Assembly: GCA_050288705.1 (NCBI GenBank) | Contig: JBNKEI010000068.1 | Coordinates: 1 to 55,231, forward strand | Reading direction: 5' to 3' | Length of the DNA: 55,231 nt | DNA from: JBNKEI01 sp050288705 | Lineage (GTDB): Bacteria > Myxococcota > Myxococcia > Myxococcales > UBA5297 | Shown: positions 44,099-51,063 of the stretch, piece by piece | Layout of the letters: every line of letters begins with the position of its first letter | Position numbering within the stretch: position 1 is the stretch's first letter | The notes under the pieces: model-generated | What the model was told of the DNA's origin: nothing | Seen by the model: the letters and a program-made list of their open reading frames with translations, nothing else | Database searches by the model: none | Made by a program: the position numbers and the translations under genes

Positions 44099-44941
44099 AT
44101 GACAATGAATGTGGATCTAAAATATTTTTCTGGAACCGGAAACTCATATAAAATCTTAGAGACATGCAAAGAAACCTTTGTCAAGAGCGGTTGTAATGTC
44201 AGGCTATCTTCAATTACAGATAAAACTGAGATTAACAGAAATGCAGATTTAATAGGGTTTTGTTTTCCTGTATATGCGTTTGCGATACCAAGAATTTGTC
44301 GTAAATATCTGTGCAGCTTGCCAAAGTTTAAGAACCAGAATAAAACTTTTGTATTGGTAACCGCAGGTGATAAAGAAGAATCAGGTGTTTCCGTAGAAGA
44401 ATGTTCAAATATATTAAAAATTAAGGGGCTAAACGTTGTCTATAGCAGTGTTGTTCAAATGCCTTCTAATTGGACAGTGTCAATGAATCCTCCATCTAAA
44501 GAAGAAGCACAGACGATCATTAACGATGGAATAGACAGAGCAAGAAAAATTGCAGAAGACATGTTGAGAGGCAAGTCCCTTTATCATCATTTCAATTTTC
44601 CACCTGGATATAGTAAATTTGGTTTCTATAAAGACTATTTGCTCTTCAAGTGGCTAGGAGTAAGCAACTTGTGGCGCAAATTCAGAACAGATGAAACATG
44701 CGATTGCTGTCATTTATGTGTAAAAATATGTCCAACTGACAGCATTCAGATTGTAGATAATAAACCAAGGTGGTCAAGAACGTGTGAGCAATGCATGAGG
44801 TGCGTGAATTATTGCCCTAAACAAGCGATTTTTCAACTTTACCAGCAATGGCTGAGTGAAATAAGGGAGAGTGATCGTTCTTGCTCACGTACCCCCTTTT
44901 GCAAATGCTTGCTGGCACGAAGGCAAAATTTCCGACGATAA
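44099..44941 (+). CDS. EFR1-type flavodoxin/ferredoxin protein, altered C-terminus
   Basis: Residues 1-165 form a flavodoxin-like domain with the FMN phosphate loop YFSGTGNSYKI near residue 8, and GFCFPVYAFAIPRI. Residues 195-240 carry two 4Fe-4S motifs (CDCCHLCVKICP and CEQCMRCVNYCP). EFR1 proteins are electron carriers of anaerobes. After KQAIFQLY the remaining 31 residues (QQWLSEIRESDRSCSRTP ...) do not look like the family tail, suggesting a junction near 44836. ATG 44099 has GGAG nine bases upstream; GTG 44096 and ATG 44105 are possible. It begins five bases after the SRPBCC frame ends, so the two genes were coupled. Codon use is more A/T-rich than in the neighbours. Confidence 0.75.
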   Translation: MTMNVDLKYFSGTGNSYKILETCKETFVKSGCNVRLSSITDKTEINRNADLIGFCFPVYAFAIPRICRKYLCSLPKFKNQNKTFVLVTAGDKEESGVSVEECSNILKIKGLNVVYSSVVQMPSNWTVSMNPPSKEEAQTIINDGIDRARKIAEDMLRGKSLYHHFNFPPGYSKFGFYKDYLLFKWLGVSNLWRKFRTDETCDCCHLCVKICPTDSIQIVDNKPRWSRTCEQCMRCVNYCPKQAIFQLYQQWLSEIRESDRSCSRTPFCKCLLARRQNFRR

Positions 44942-45021
44942 TTGGTTTCCCTATTTCACTTGCGCTAAAGCTGGAAATGTCCTTTAAAGCTCGCCCAATT
45001 GGCATATTGGCGAACAGCCAG

Positions 45022-45684
45022 TTACCGTCCCTGATTGCCTCGAAGTTGCTTGCGTAGGGCTTGCCGAATTTCTGCGGGATTGCCAACGAACCGTGCTCCA
45101 AAACCCGGCTTGTTGCCCTTTTTTCCTCTCCAAACCACCTTTGCTTTCAAAACCGCGTTCCCAAATCCTAAAATTCCGGTATTTAGGCGCAGAGTTATTT
45201 CGTTGCCTTCGCGAATAGGGGTTAGTCTAGACATATTAACAAATGCTCCGCTGGCAGATAGATCGCACAATCTTGCGTCTGAACAGTGAACACCGTGGAT
45301 TACGGTGCATCGTAATCCGCTTGGATAGCGTTTTTCCTGAGCAGTACCCTGTTCTGCTGGTCGATTGGCGCACATGGCCAGCAATCGTACTGCGGGATCT
45401 TTTTCTTCTGGCGAGATATGCATCCCAAATCCTGGCTCCCTCTCATTACCAGCAAACGAATCGCGCTTCCAGGCAACTGTGCCAGACAAGGAGAATGATT
45501 CTTCTAATCCCTCCACAGTAACTAGCAACCTGATTTTCGCACCTGTTTCCACCGGTATGCAGGAAGGGACAAAGACAGTTATCGCGGTTCCTTCGGCACG
45601 AAATGACGAAAGCACTGCCCGTCGAGAATGAAAACGAACGTATGTTTGTGGAATGTCGTCCAAGCTATTCTGAACTTGATTCAT
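45022..45684 (-). CDS. PilZ-domain protein
   Basis: A 220-residue protein with two beta-barrel halves. The C-terminal half is a PilZ domain: EKRYPSGLRCTVIHG has the R-x-x-x-R-like region in altered form, followed by ARLCDLSASGAFVNM, matching the D-x-S-x-x-G of the c-di-GMP-binding site. VVWRGKKGNKPGFGARFVG closes it. The N-terminal half (FRAEGTAITVFVPSCIPVETGAKIRLLVTV) is a PilZ-like or YcgR-N-like barrel. It lies on the same strand downstream of an HD-GYP gene that would degrade c-di-GMP, so the pair likely belongs to one signalling route. Confidence 0.75.
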   Translation of the reverse strand: MNQVQNSLDDIPQTYVRFHSRRAVLSSFRAEGTAITVFVPSCIPVETGAKIRLLVTVEGLEESFSLSGTVAWKRDSFAGNEREPGFGMHISPEEKDPAVRLLAMCANRPAEQGTAQEKRYPSGLRCTVIHGVHCSDARLCDLSASGAFVNMSRLTPIREGNEITLRLNTGILGFGNAVLKAKVVWRGKKGNKPGFGARFVGNPAEIRQALRKQLRGNQGR

Positions 45685-45768
45685 CGCAAGTCTCCCCCAG
45701 AAAGTTTCGCGCGCTCAGCTTAGCAATTTCTGCAGGTACGATTCGAGTCGGGCGAAGCGCATGTTTGG

Positions 45769-46851
45769 TTACATAACCTCGTCTGCCAAGCTTATCCGTT
45801 CTCCTCGTGCTTGTTTTTTAAGGACAATTCGTACTAATGCATCTACTGCTTCGGGATCTAGAAGCCTGGATTTCATGTCTTGCATTAAGCGCAAGGCTCG
45901 GTCGGTAGTCATTGGCATTTGGTAGGGACGCTCTGAAGTTAAAGCATCCCAGGTGTCGGCTACGGCAACGATTCTAGCCAAGACAGGAATTTCTTCTCCA
46001 CGAAGCCCATCTGGATACCCACTGCCATCCCATCTTTCGTGATGGTTGCGTACCGCAGACATAACTGGTTTCAGAAAGCTTACCGACGCAATTATGGAAG
46101 CCCCGATTACTGGGTGAGCGCGCATGGCATCCATTTCCTCGATGGTAAGAGATGATCGCTTTCCTAGTATGGGCTCGATGACGCCTATTTTTCCCACATC
46201 GTGTAATAATCCACCGTATAACAAGTGTCTAACCTGCACCTCTGGCAAACCCATTTCTTTGCCTAATTCGGAAGCCCAATCACCGACTCTTTGAGAATGG
46301 CCGTGAGTGAAACTATCTTTGCGGTCTATGGTGTTGGCGATAAGCACCATGGTCTCAAGATAGCCAGTTTCCAAATTTTGATAGAGTCGCGAAGTTTCGT
46401 TTTCAAACGCCATTAGTTGTTGGGAAGCGTAGTTAAAAATTTGCACTAATTGGTTGATTTCTTGATATGGCGATTTATCAATCTGAATTCCAGTTTTACC
46501 CTGGGTAAGCTGCATGGTACTTTGCACTAAATCTTGAATAGGACGGACTGATCGGCTAGCCAATGCGGCAGCGGATATAACTACAATGAGTAGTGCAAAA
46601 ACTAGGTAGATCCAAAAATTCTCAAACAGTTTGAGTGCGGAAAACGCATGCGCTGTAGCCAGAAATGCAACCGGTGTTCCCCCCATAATCAATAAAGGAA
46701 GGAATAAGGCGCGACGCAAAGGTTTTAGCGGTTGCAATATTACCTCCCAAGGTGCAAAAGCGGGTGCGGCCGAACCTGGCATTGTTTGAAAAAAGCCTAA
46801 AGCTAATCTCGTGTCTATTTTACTCGATTCCGAGAGCTGATAAGGAAGCAT
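45769..46851 (-). CDS. HD-GYP domain phosphohydrolase with HAMP region
   Basis: 360 residues. An N-terminal part with two transmembrane segments (ALFLPLLIMGGTPVAFLATA; NFWIYLVFALLIVVISAAAL) is followed by a HAMP region. The HD-GYP domain (about 165-345) has GHSQRVGDWASELGKEMGL, GGLLHDVGKIGVIEPILG (the HD pair) and NHHERWDGSGYPDGLRGEEI (the GYP motif). HD-GYP proteins hydrolyse c-di-GMP. Metal ligands HD and HH are intact, so activity is likely. The periplasmic input is short (about 30 residues). The PilZ gene follows 84 bp downstream. Confidence 0.88.
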   Translation of the reverse strand: MLPYQLSESSKIDTRLALGFFQTMPGSAAPAFAPWEVILQPLKPLRRALFLPLLIMGGTPVAFLATAHAFSALKLFENFWIYLVFALLIVVISAAALASRSVRPIQDLVQSTMQLTQGKTGIQIDKSPYQEINQLVQIFNYASQQLMAFENETSRLYQNLETGYLETMVLIANTIDRKDSFTHGHSQRVGDWASELGKEMGLPEVQVRHLLYGGLLHDVGKIGVIEPILGKRSSLTIEEMDAMRAHPVIGASIIASVSFLKPVMSAVRNHHERWDGSGYPDGLRGEEIPVLARIVAVADTWDALTSERPYQMPMTTDRALRLMQDMKSRLLDPEAVDALVRIVLKKQARGERISLADEVM

Positions 46852-46937
46852 AAAGAGCGGATATGAATTTTTGAGATTGCCTGATTGGTGATAACTAATG
46901 GTTGTTCAGTCGCATAAGGTCATGAAAAGGAGGTTCT

Positions 46938-47738
46938 ATGTCTACTGGTAAATGGGCATTAATACTAGGTGCGTCTAGTGGTTTTGGTGCAGCTACTGCA
47001 AGGGAATTATCTAGAGAAGGCTGGAATATCTTGGGAGTACATTTAGACCGGCGGTCTACTTTGGCGTTGGCAGATGCAGTTGTCCAAGATATTCGCTCGC
47101 TAGGAAGGCAGGCTCACTTTTTTAATGTAAACGCCGCCGACGATGCCCAGCGCACAGCGGTGCTGGATCAAGCAGAAAGCATAGTGTGCGGGACCGATGG
47201 TGTCAGTAGCCCTATACAGTGTTTGTTTCACTCTTTGGCTTTTGGCACACTCAAGTCGCTATGCGGAGATGAATCGGTCACCCGTTCGCAATTGGAAATG
47301 ACCTTGGATGTAATGGCCAACTCTCTGGCGTACTGGACTCGTGATTTGGTCAAGCGACAACTGATGGGATTTGGCGGAAGAGTTGCCGCCATGACTTCCG
47401 AAGGAGCGCAAACGGTGTGGAGTGGTTACGGTGCAGTATCTGCGGCCAAATCTGCTTTGGAATCTCACTGTCGGCAACTTGCGGTGGAGCTGGCTCCTCA
47501 GGGGATTACTGTTAACGCTATTCGCGCTGGGGTTACTGATACCGCGGCAGCGAGAAAGATACCAGGATTCGAGAAGCTTCGGGAAGCGGCTTTGTTGCGC
47601 AATCCTTTTCGCCGGCTAACTACTCCAGAAGATGTGGCCCGGTTTATGACCGTTCTGGTGCGGCCAGAAACTGCTTGGCTTACCGGGAATGTGCTGGGTG
47701 TCGATGGTGGCGAGAGCATTTCTGGTTTTTGCGGTTGA
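46938..47738 (+). CDS. SDR-family enoyl-ACP reductase-like protein
   Basis: A 266-residue short-chain dehydrogenase. The cofactor motif is GASSGFGAATA near residues 11-21. The catalytic tyrosine and lysine read GYGAVSAAKSALE, a Y-x6-K spacing as in FabI/FabL enoyl-ACP reductases, not the usual Y-x3-K of SDRs. ITVNAIRAGVTDTAAARKIPG and the closing WLTGNVLGVDGGESISG fit. FabL-type enzymes use NADPH to reduce the enoyl intermediate in fatty acid synthesis. AAAGGAGG precedes the ATG. Substrate specificity is inferred from the spacing alone. It precedes the M32 peptidase gene by 67 bp. Confidence 0.78.
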   Translation: MSTGKWALILGASSGFGAATARELSREGWNILGVHLDRRSTLALADAVVQDIRSLGRQAHFFNVNAADDAQRTAVLDQAESIVCGTDGVSSPIQCLFHSLAFGTLKSLCGDESVTRSQLEMTLDVMANSLAYWTRDLVKRQLMGFGGRVAAMTSEGAQTVWSGYGAVSAAKSALESHCRQLAVELAPQGITVNAIRAGVTDTAAARKIPGFEKLREAALLRNPFRRLTTPEDVARFMTVLVRPETAWLTGNVLGVDGGESISGFCG

Positions 47739-47805
47739 ACTGAACATTGGAAACACCGCCGTTCTGGACGATGAAAATGTCCACGGAGGATGGAGGATTA
47801 CCCGC

Positions 47806-49320
47806 ATGAACGATGCACCAGAAGAAATGAACAAGATTAGGCAATTGCTCCCTCTCATGATGGAATTGAGAGATTTAGGGGGCGCCATTGATATTCTTTC
47901 TTGGGATCAAGAAACCTTTATGCCTGCACAAGCAGTGGAATCGCGTTCCTATCAATTGGCTGCCTTGCAAGGTATTTACCACCAAAAACTGGTTGCTCCA
48001 GAGCTTGGCGAATTGCTTTGCCAATTGGGGGAAGACAATGGTCTTACTTTGGAAGAGCAAGCAATAGTACGCAACCTAAAGTGGGAGCACGATCGAGCAG
48101 TGCGGGTTCCATCTTCGTTAGTGAAAGAATTAGCGCAACGCCAGTCTTGGTCAGTAGAAAGCTGGCGAATCGCGCGAAAACAAAATGACTTCTCCATGTT
48201 TTGCCCCCATCTAGAAGCCATAACCAAGCTAAAAAGAGACTATGCCGATGCTTTGGGCCATGACGGTGAAAGGTACGACGCGCTTTTAGAGGGATTCGAG
48301 CCGGGAATGCGCGTGGCTCAGCTAGCTTCGGTGTTTGAGTCGTTGCGTAAGCAACTTAGCTCGTTGGTTTGGTTCATTCGGGAATCCAAATTACAGTTTG
48401 CTAATCCTTGGGAAGGTTGTTCTTTTGCTTTGGATAAGCAGTGGGAATTTTCTTTACGGTTGCTTAGGGACATGGGCTTTGATTTTGAAAAAGGAAGACA
48501 AGATCGCTCATCGCATCCATTTACTGGAGGAGGAAGGCACCCTTGCGATGTTCGTCTAACCACTAGATTAGCAATTAACGATCCTTTATCCGGATGGTTG
48601 GGAAGTATTCATGAGGGCGGTCATGGTTTGTACGAACAAGGGTTTCCTCTTAAATATGCGCGCACATATTTAGCCCAGGCTCCTTCCTATGGAGTGCATG
48701 AATCACAAAGCCGTTTTTGGGAAAACTGCGTTGGACGAAGTTTCTCTTTTTGGAGGCATTATTTTCCTGAGTTGAAAAAGCTATTTGTTGATGAGCTTAA
48801 TGGAATAGAATTGGAGACTTTCTGGAAATATTTAAATAGGGTAGAGCCAACTTTGATTCGAGTGGAATCAGATGAAGTGACCTATAATTTGCATATTCTG
48901 GTAAGATTCGAATTGGAATTAGAATTAATGCGTAATCAAATAGAGCCCTCCCAACTCCCGGAAGCTTGGCGCGCTCGGATGAAACAATACCTGGGAGTGG
49001 AACCGCAAACAGACTCCGAAGGCGTGCTGCAAGACATTCATTGGGCGTGGGGAGAATTTGGGTATTTTCCCACCTATACTTTGGGTAATTTATATGCGGC
49101 TATGATTTATGAAAAAATTCAGGGTGATTTGCCCAATTTTGAAAAAGAAATTGGTTGCGGAAGTTTTGCGTCAACGTTGCATTGGTTGAGAGAAAAAATT
49201 CATCAGAAAGGTTTTATATACCCAGCCCAGGAATTGTTGGAGCAAGCCACCCAAATGCCGCTTTCAGAAAAACCGTATATCGATTATTTGGAAAAAAAAT
49301 ATCGTCTTCTATATGGTTGA
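47806..49320 (+). CDS. M32 family carboxypeptidase (Taq type)
   Basis: A 504-residue metallo-carboxypeptidase. The zinc motif H-E-x-x-H is in SIHEGGHGLYEQG near residue 270, and a downstream glutamate in GVHESQSRFWENCVGRS completes the site. The opening (LLPLMMELRDLGGAIDILSWDQETFMPAQA) is typical of M32. SHPFTGGGRHPCDVRLTTR and RVEPTLIRVESDEVTYNLHI are diagnostic. GGAGG (47792-47796) and spacing set ATG 47806 rather than an earlier frame start at 47689 inside the SDR gene. It removes C-terminal residues from peptides in the cytoplasm. Confidence 0.93.
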   Translation: MNDAPEEMNKIRQLLPLMMELRDLGGAIDILSWDQETFMPAQAVESRSYQLAALQGIYHQKLVAPELGELLCQLGEDNGLTLEEQAIVRNLKWEHDRAVRVPSSLVKELAQRQSWSVESWRIARKQNDFSMFCPHLEAITKLKRDYADALGHDGERYDALLEGFEPGMRVAQLASVFESLRKQLSSLVWFIRESKLQFANPWEGCSFALDKQWEFSLRLLRDMGFDFEKGRQDRSSHPFTGGGRHPCDVRLTTRLAINDPLSGWLGSIHEGGHGLYEQGFPLKYARTYLAQAPSYGVHESQSRFWENCVGRSFSFWRHYFPELKKLFVDELNGIELETFWKYLNRVEPTLIRVESDEVTYNLHILVRFELELELMRNQIEPSQLPEAWRARMKQYLGVEPQTDSEGVLQDIHWAWGEFGYFPTYTLGNLYAAMIYEKIQGDLPNFEKEIGCGSFASTLHWLREKIHQKGFIYPAQELLEQATQMPLSEKPYIDYLEKKYRLLYG

Positions 49321-49370
49321 ATAATTTCAAGACCCGCTGGTCCGTGAGTGCGAGCTTTGTTTTTTTGCCG

Positions 49371-50015
49371 CTACATAGCCAAACTGGCAGCACATGCCTG
49401 TGCAAGCTCGCCAGGATGATGAGCGAAAACGCGGCAACCAGCATCTTTCAACTCTGCACGGCTTGCAAAGCCCCACAATACACCCACAAAAGCAATGTTG
49501 GCCTCGCGAGCGGTAAGGGCATCGATTACGCTATCTCCAATCAGGATACTTGGCCCGGTTGTAGAAAGACGCTGTAGGGCTAGGTGAACTCCTTCGGGTT
49601 TAGGCTTTAGATGAGTTACCTCGTCGGCGCCGACTAATGTTTGAAAATGTTCGCTTAGCTTCAAATGATCGAGAAGTGTCCTTGCGTAGAAGGTTGATTT
49701 GTTAGTGATAACCGCTCGCGCACCGACCAGTTCTTTTAAGGCCTGCGGTATTCCCTTAAAAGCATGGGTATGATCGTATAAATGAATACTGTAGTGCTTG
49801 CGCCAAATCTCTAATGCTTGAGGAATCATAGAATAGTTTTCCTTGCCAAGAGAGTGCTCTAATAACTTACGAACTCCACCACCTATCCCGCGACGGATGT
49901 CAGAGATCGATTTTGATGGCAAGTTCAGCTCGCTCAAGGTGTGCACAACACTGCGAGCAATGTCCTCAAAACTATCAATAAGTGTGCCATCTAGATCGAA
50001 GAGATAGGTATTCAT
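49371..50015 (-). CDS. HAD-family phosphatase (phosphoglycolate phosphatase-like)
   Basis: The 214-residue product has the HAD motifs: DLDGTLIDSFEDIARSV at residues 7-23 (nucleophile Asp), VITNKSTFYARTLLD (motif II Thr/Asn), KPKPEGVHLAL (motif III Lys) and ILIGDSVIDALTAREANI (motif IV). The cap domain is alpha-helical, as in Gph. Phosphoglycolate phosphatase is the nearest assignment; related HADs dephosphorylate other small molecules. It converges with the M32 gene at a 50-bp gap. Confidence 0.8.
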   Translation of the reverse strand: MNTYLFDLDGTLIDSFEDIARSVVHTLSELNLPSKSISDIRRGIGGGVRKLLEHSLGKENYSMIPQALEIWRKHYSIHLYDHTHAFKGIPQALKELVGARAVITNKSTFYARTLLDHLKLSEHFQTLVGADEVTHLKPKPEGVHLALQRLSTTGPSILIGDSVIDALTAREANIAFVGVLWGFASRAELKDAGCRVFAHHPGELAQACAASLAM

Positions 50016-50174
50016 GAGGTCGGCTATGCTAATCTTTATCGGTCAGCTTGTCTTTCACTTTTGTTGTTAGTTCATTGTTTGCATAAGAGTCATCTTTAGC
50101 GTTTTCCTATTTGTCGACTGACATTTTTGTATAATCTTAAACAAACGAGAATTTTGTGGATAGGTCTTGTTTGA

Positions 50175-50233
50175 AAACACGATCGATTTGATGTTTCTAT
50201 AAGAAGACGATGAAATACCAAAAGATCGTGTTT
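50175..50233. promoter_or_regulatory. 10-bp inverted repeat upstream of the Cys-rich small gene
   Basis: AAACACGATC (50175-50184) and GATCGTGTTT (50224-50233) are exact reverse complements separated by 39 bases. They lie just upstream of the SD of the small Cys-rich gene. A TATAAT at 50130-50135 is the best -10 nearby, without a clear -35. The repeat could be a looped operator or an mRNA leader stem. Confidence 0.35.
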
Positions 50234-50265
50234 CAGAGTGAATACGCTCTAAAGGAGAAATGTTA

Positions 50266-50457
50266 ATGAATCAATATGGGCGAAGACAAGGTCAGCAAGG
50301 AAATGGACGAGGGGGCATGGGAGGTTCTTTTGCCGCCGGTCCTGGTGGTGTCTGCGTATGTCCCCGATGTGGTCATCATGAACCGCATGAGCGGGGAGTG
50401 CCTTGCACGCAGAAGCAATGTCCGAAATGCGGGACTTGCATGATTAGGCGTGAGTAA
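50266..50457 (+). CDS. Small Cys-rich protein with zinc/iron-binding knuckles
   Basis: A 63-residue protein. A Gly/Gln/Arg-rich start (RRQGQQGNGRGGMGG) is followed by seven cysteines: CVCPRCGHHEPHERGVPC, then CPKCGTC. The C-x2-C pairs resemble a rubredoxin-like or zinc-ribbon knuckle. Similar small proteins occur in anaerobes without known function. The SD AAAGGAG (50251-50257) fits ATG 50266 better than ATG 50260, which is too close. It precedes the Rrf2 regulator and CODH cluster on the same strand. Confidence 0.7.
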   Translation: MNQYGRRQGQQGNGRGGMGGSFAAGPGGVCVCPRCGHHEPHERGVPCTQKQCPKCGTCMIRRE

Positions 50458-50528
50458 TTGTTTCAGGGGAAGAGTAGTAGCTGGCGCCACCTAAAACGCA
50501 GGATGTGCGGTTGCAGGGAAAAATATAT

Positions 50529-50558
50529 TTGACATTACCCATGCAGATAAAAGATACT
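50529..50558 (+). promoter_or_regulatory. Promoter for the Rrf2 regulator gene
   Basis: TTGACA (50529-50534) with a possible -10 GATACT (50553-50558) at 18-base spacing. The -10 contains GATAC, the half-site seen in the palindrome before cooS, which fits autorepression. Confidence 0.5.
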
Positions 50559-50587
50559 AATTGGGTGGCATTAAAGAAAGGTAGTAC

Positions 50588-50995
50588 ATGATCACCAGGG
50601 AAGCCGATTATGCAATACGGATATTGCTGCATTTGGCAAAAAATGCGGCAAACCCCAATCCGGTGTCATCGGCCGATTTGGCAAAGGAAATGATGGTTCC
50701 TTATAGGTTTATGAGGAGAATAGGCTTGAAGCTTCATAAATCTGGATTCGTGGAAAGCAAAAAAGGAAAGGGCGGTGGACTTTTTTTGCTCAAAAGTCCC
50801 TCCAGCGTTTCTATCTTAGATATTCTCAGAGTGTTTGACGAGCACGGTATGACTCTTAATGTTTGTCTAGTAAAAAATCAAGAAGGTAACAAATGCCCCA
50901 GAAATGGGTTTTGTTCAGTTCATAAAGAAATAAGTGCGTTGCAGAATATTTTGGAAGCGCGGCTTGGTAGTTTGACCTTAGATAAGCTGGCCTAA
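50588..50995 (+). CDS. Rrf2-family transcriptional regulator
   Basis: 135 residues. It starts MITREADYAIRILLHLA, the Rrf2 opening, and the winged helix covers residues 1-75 (VPYRFMRRIGLKLHKSGFVE, SKKGKGGGLFLL). Cys93, Cys103 and Cys109 lie in VCLVKNQEGNKCPRNGFCSV, the usual place for Fe-S cluster ligands in IscR/NsrR/RsrR-type sensors. The spacing (9 and 5 residues between them) differs from IscR. It probably senses iron-sulfur, redox or nitric oxide state and controls the following CODH genes. Its own promoter carries a half-site of the cooS palindrome. Confidence 0.88.
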   Translation: MITREADYAIRILLHLAKNAANPNPVSSADLAKEMMVPYRFMRRIGLKLHKSGFVESKKGKGGGLFLLKSPSSVSILDILRVFDEHGMTLNVCLVKNQEGNKCPRNGFCSVHKEISALQNILEARLGSLTLDKLA

Positions 50996-51011
50996 ATTTT
51001 TTTACCATTAA

Positions 51012-51032
51012 ATGATACCGTTAAAGTATCAT
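51012..51032. promoter_or_regulatory. Palindromic operator between rrf2 and cooS
   Basis: ATGATAC (51012-51018), seven bases, GTATCAT (51026-51032): a perfect inverted repeat, 31 bp before the cooS ATG. TATCAT (51027-51032) could be the -10 of the cooS promoter, so a bound regulator would block transcription. The likely binder is the adjacent Rrf2 protein. Confidence 0.6.
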
Positions 51033-51063
51033 AAAACCACACATATCGCAAGGAACAACAAAT

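Noticed and set aside
44817..45101. Minus-strand 94-codon frame across the EFR1 tail and PilZ end
   Set aside because: It overlaps two better genes and shows no family similarity, though it might hold debris from the junction.
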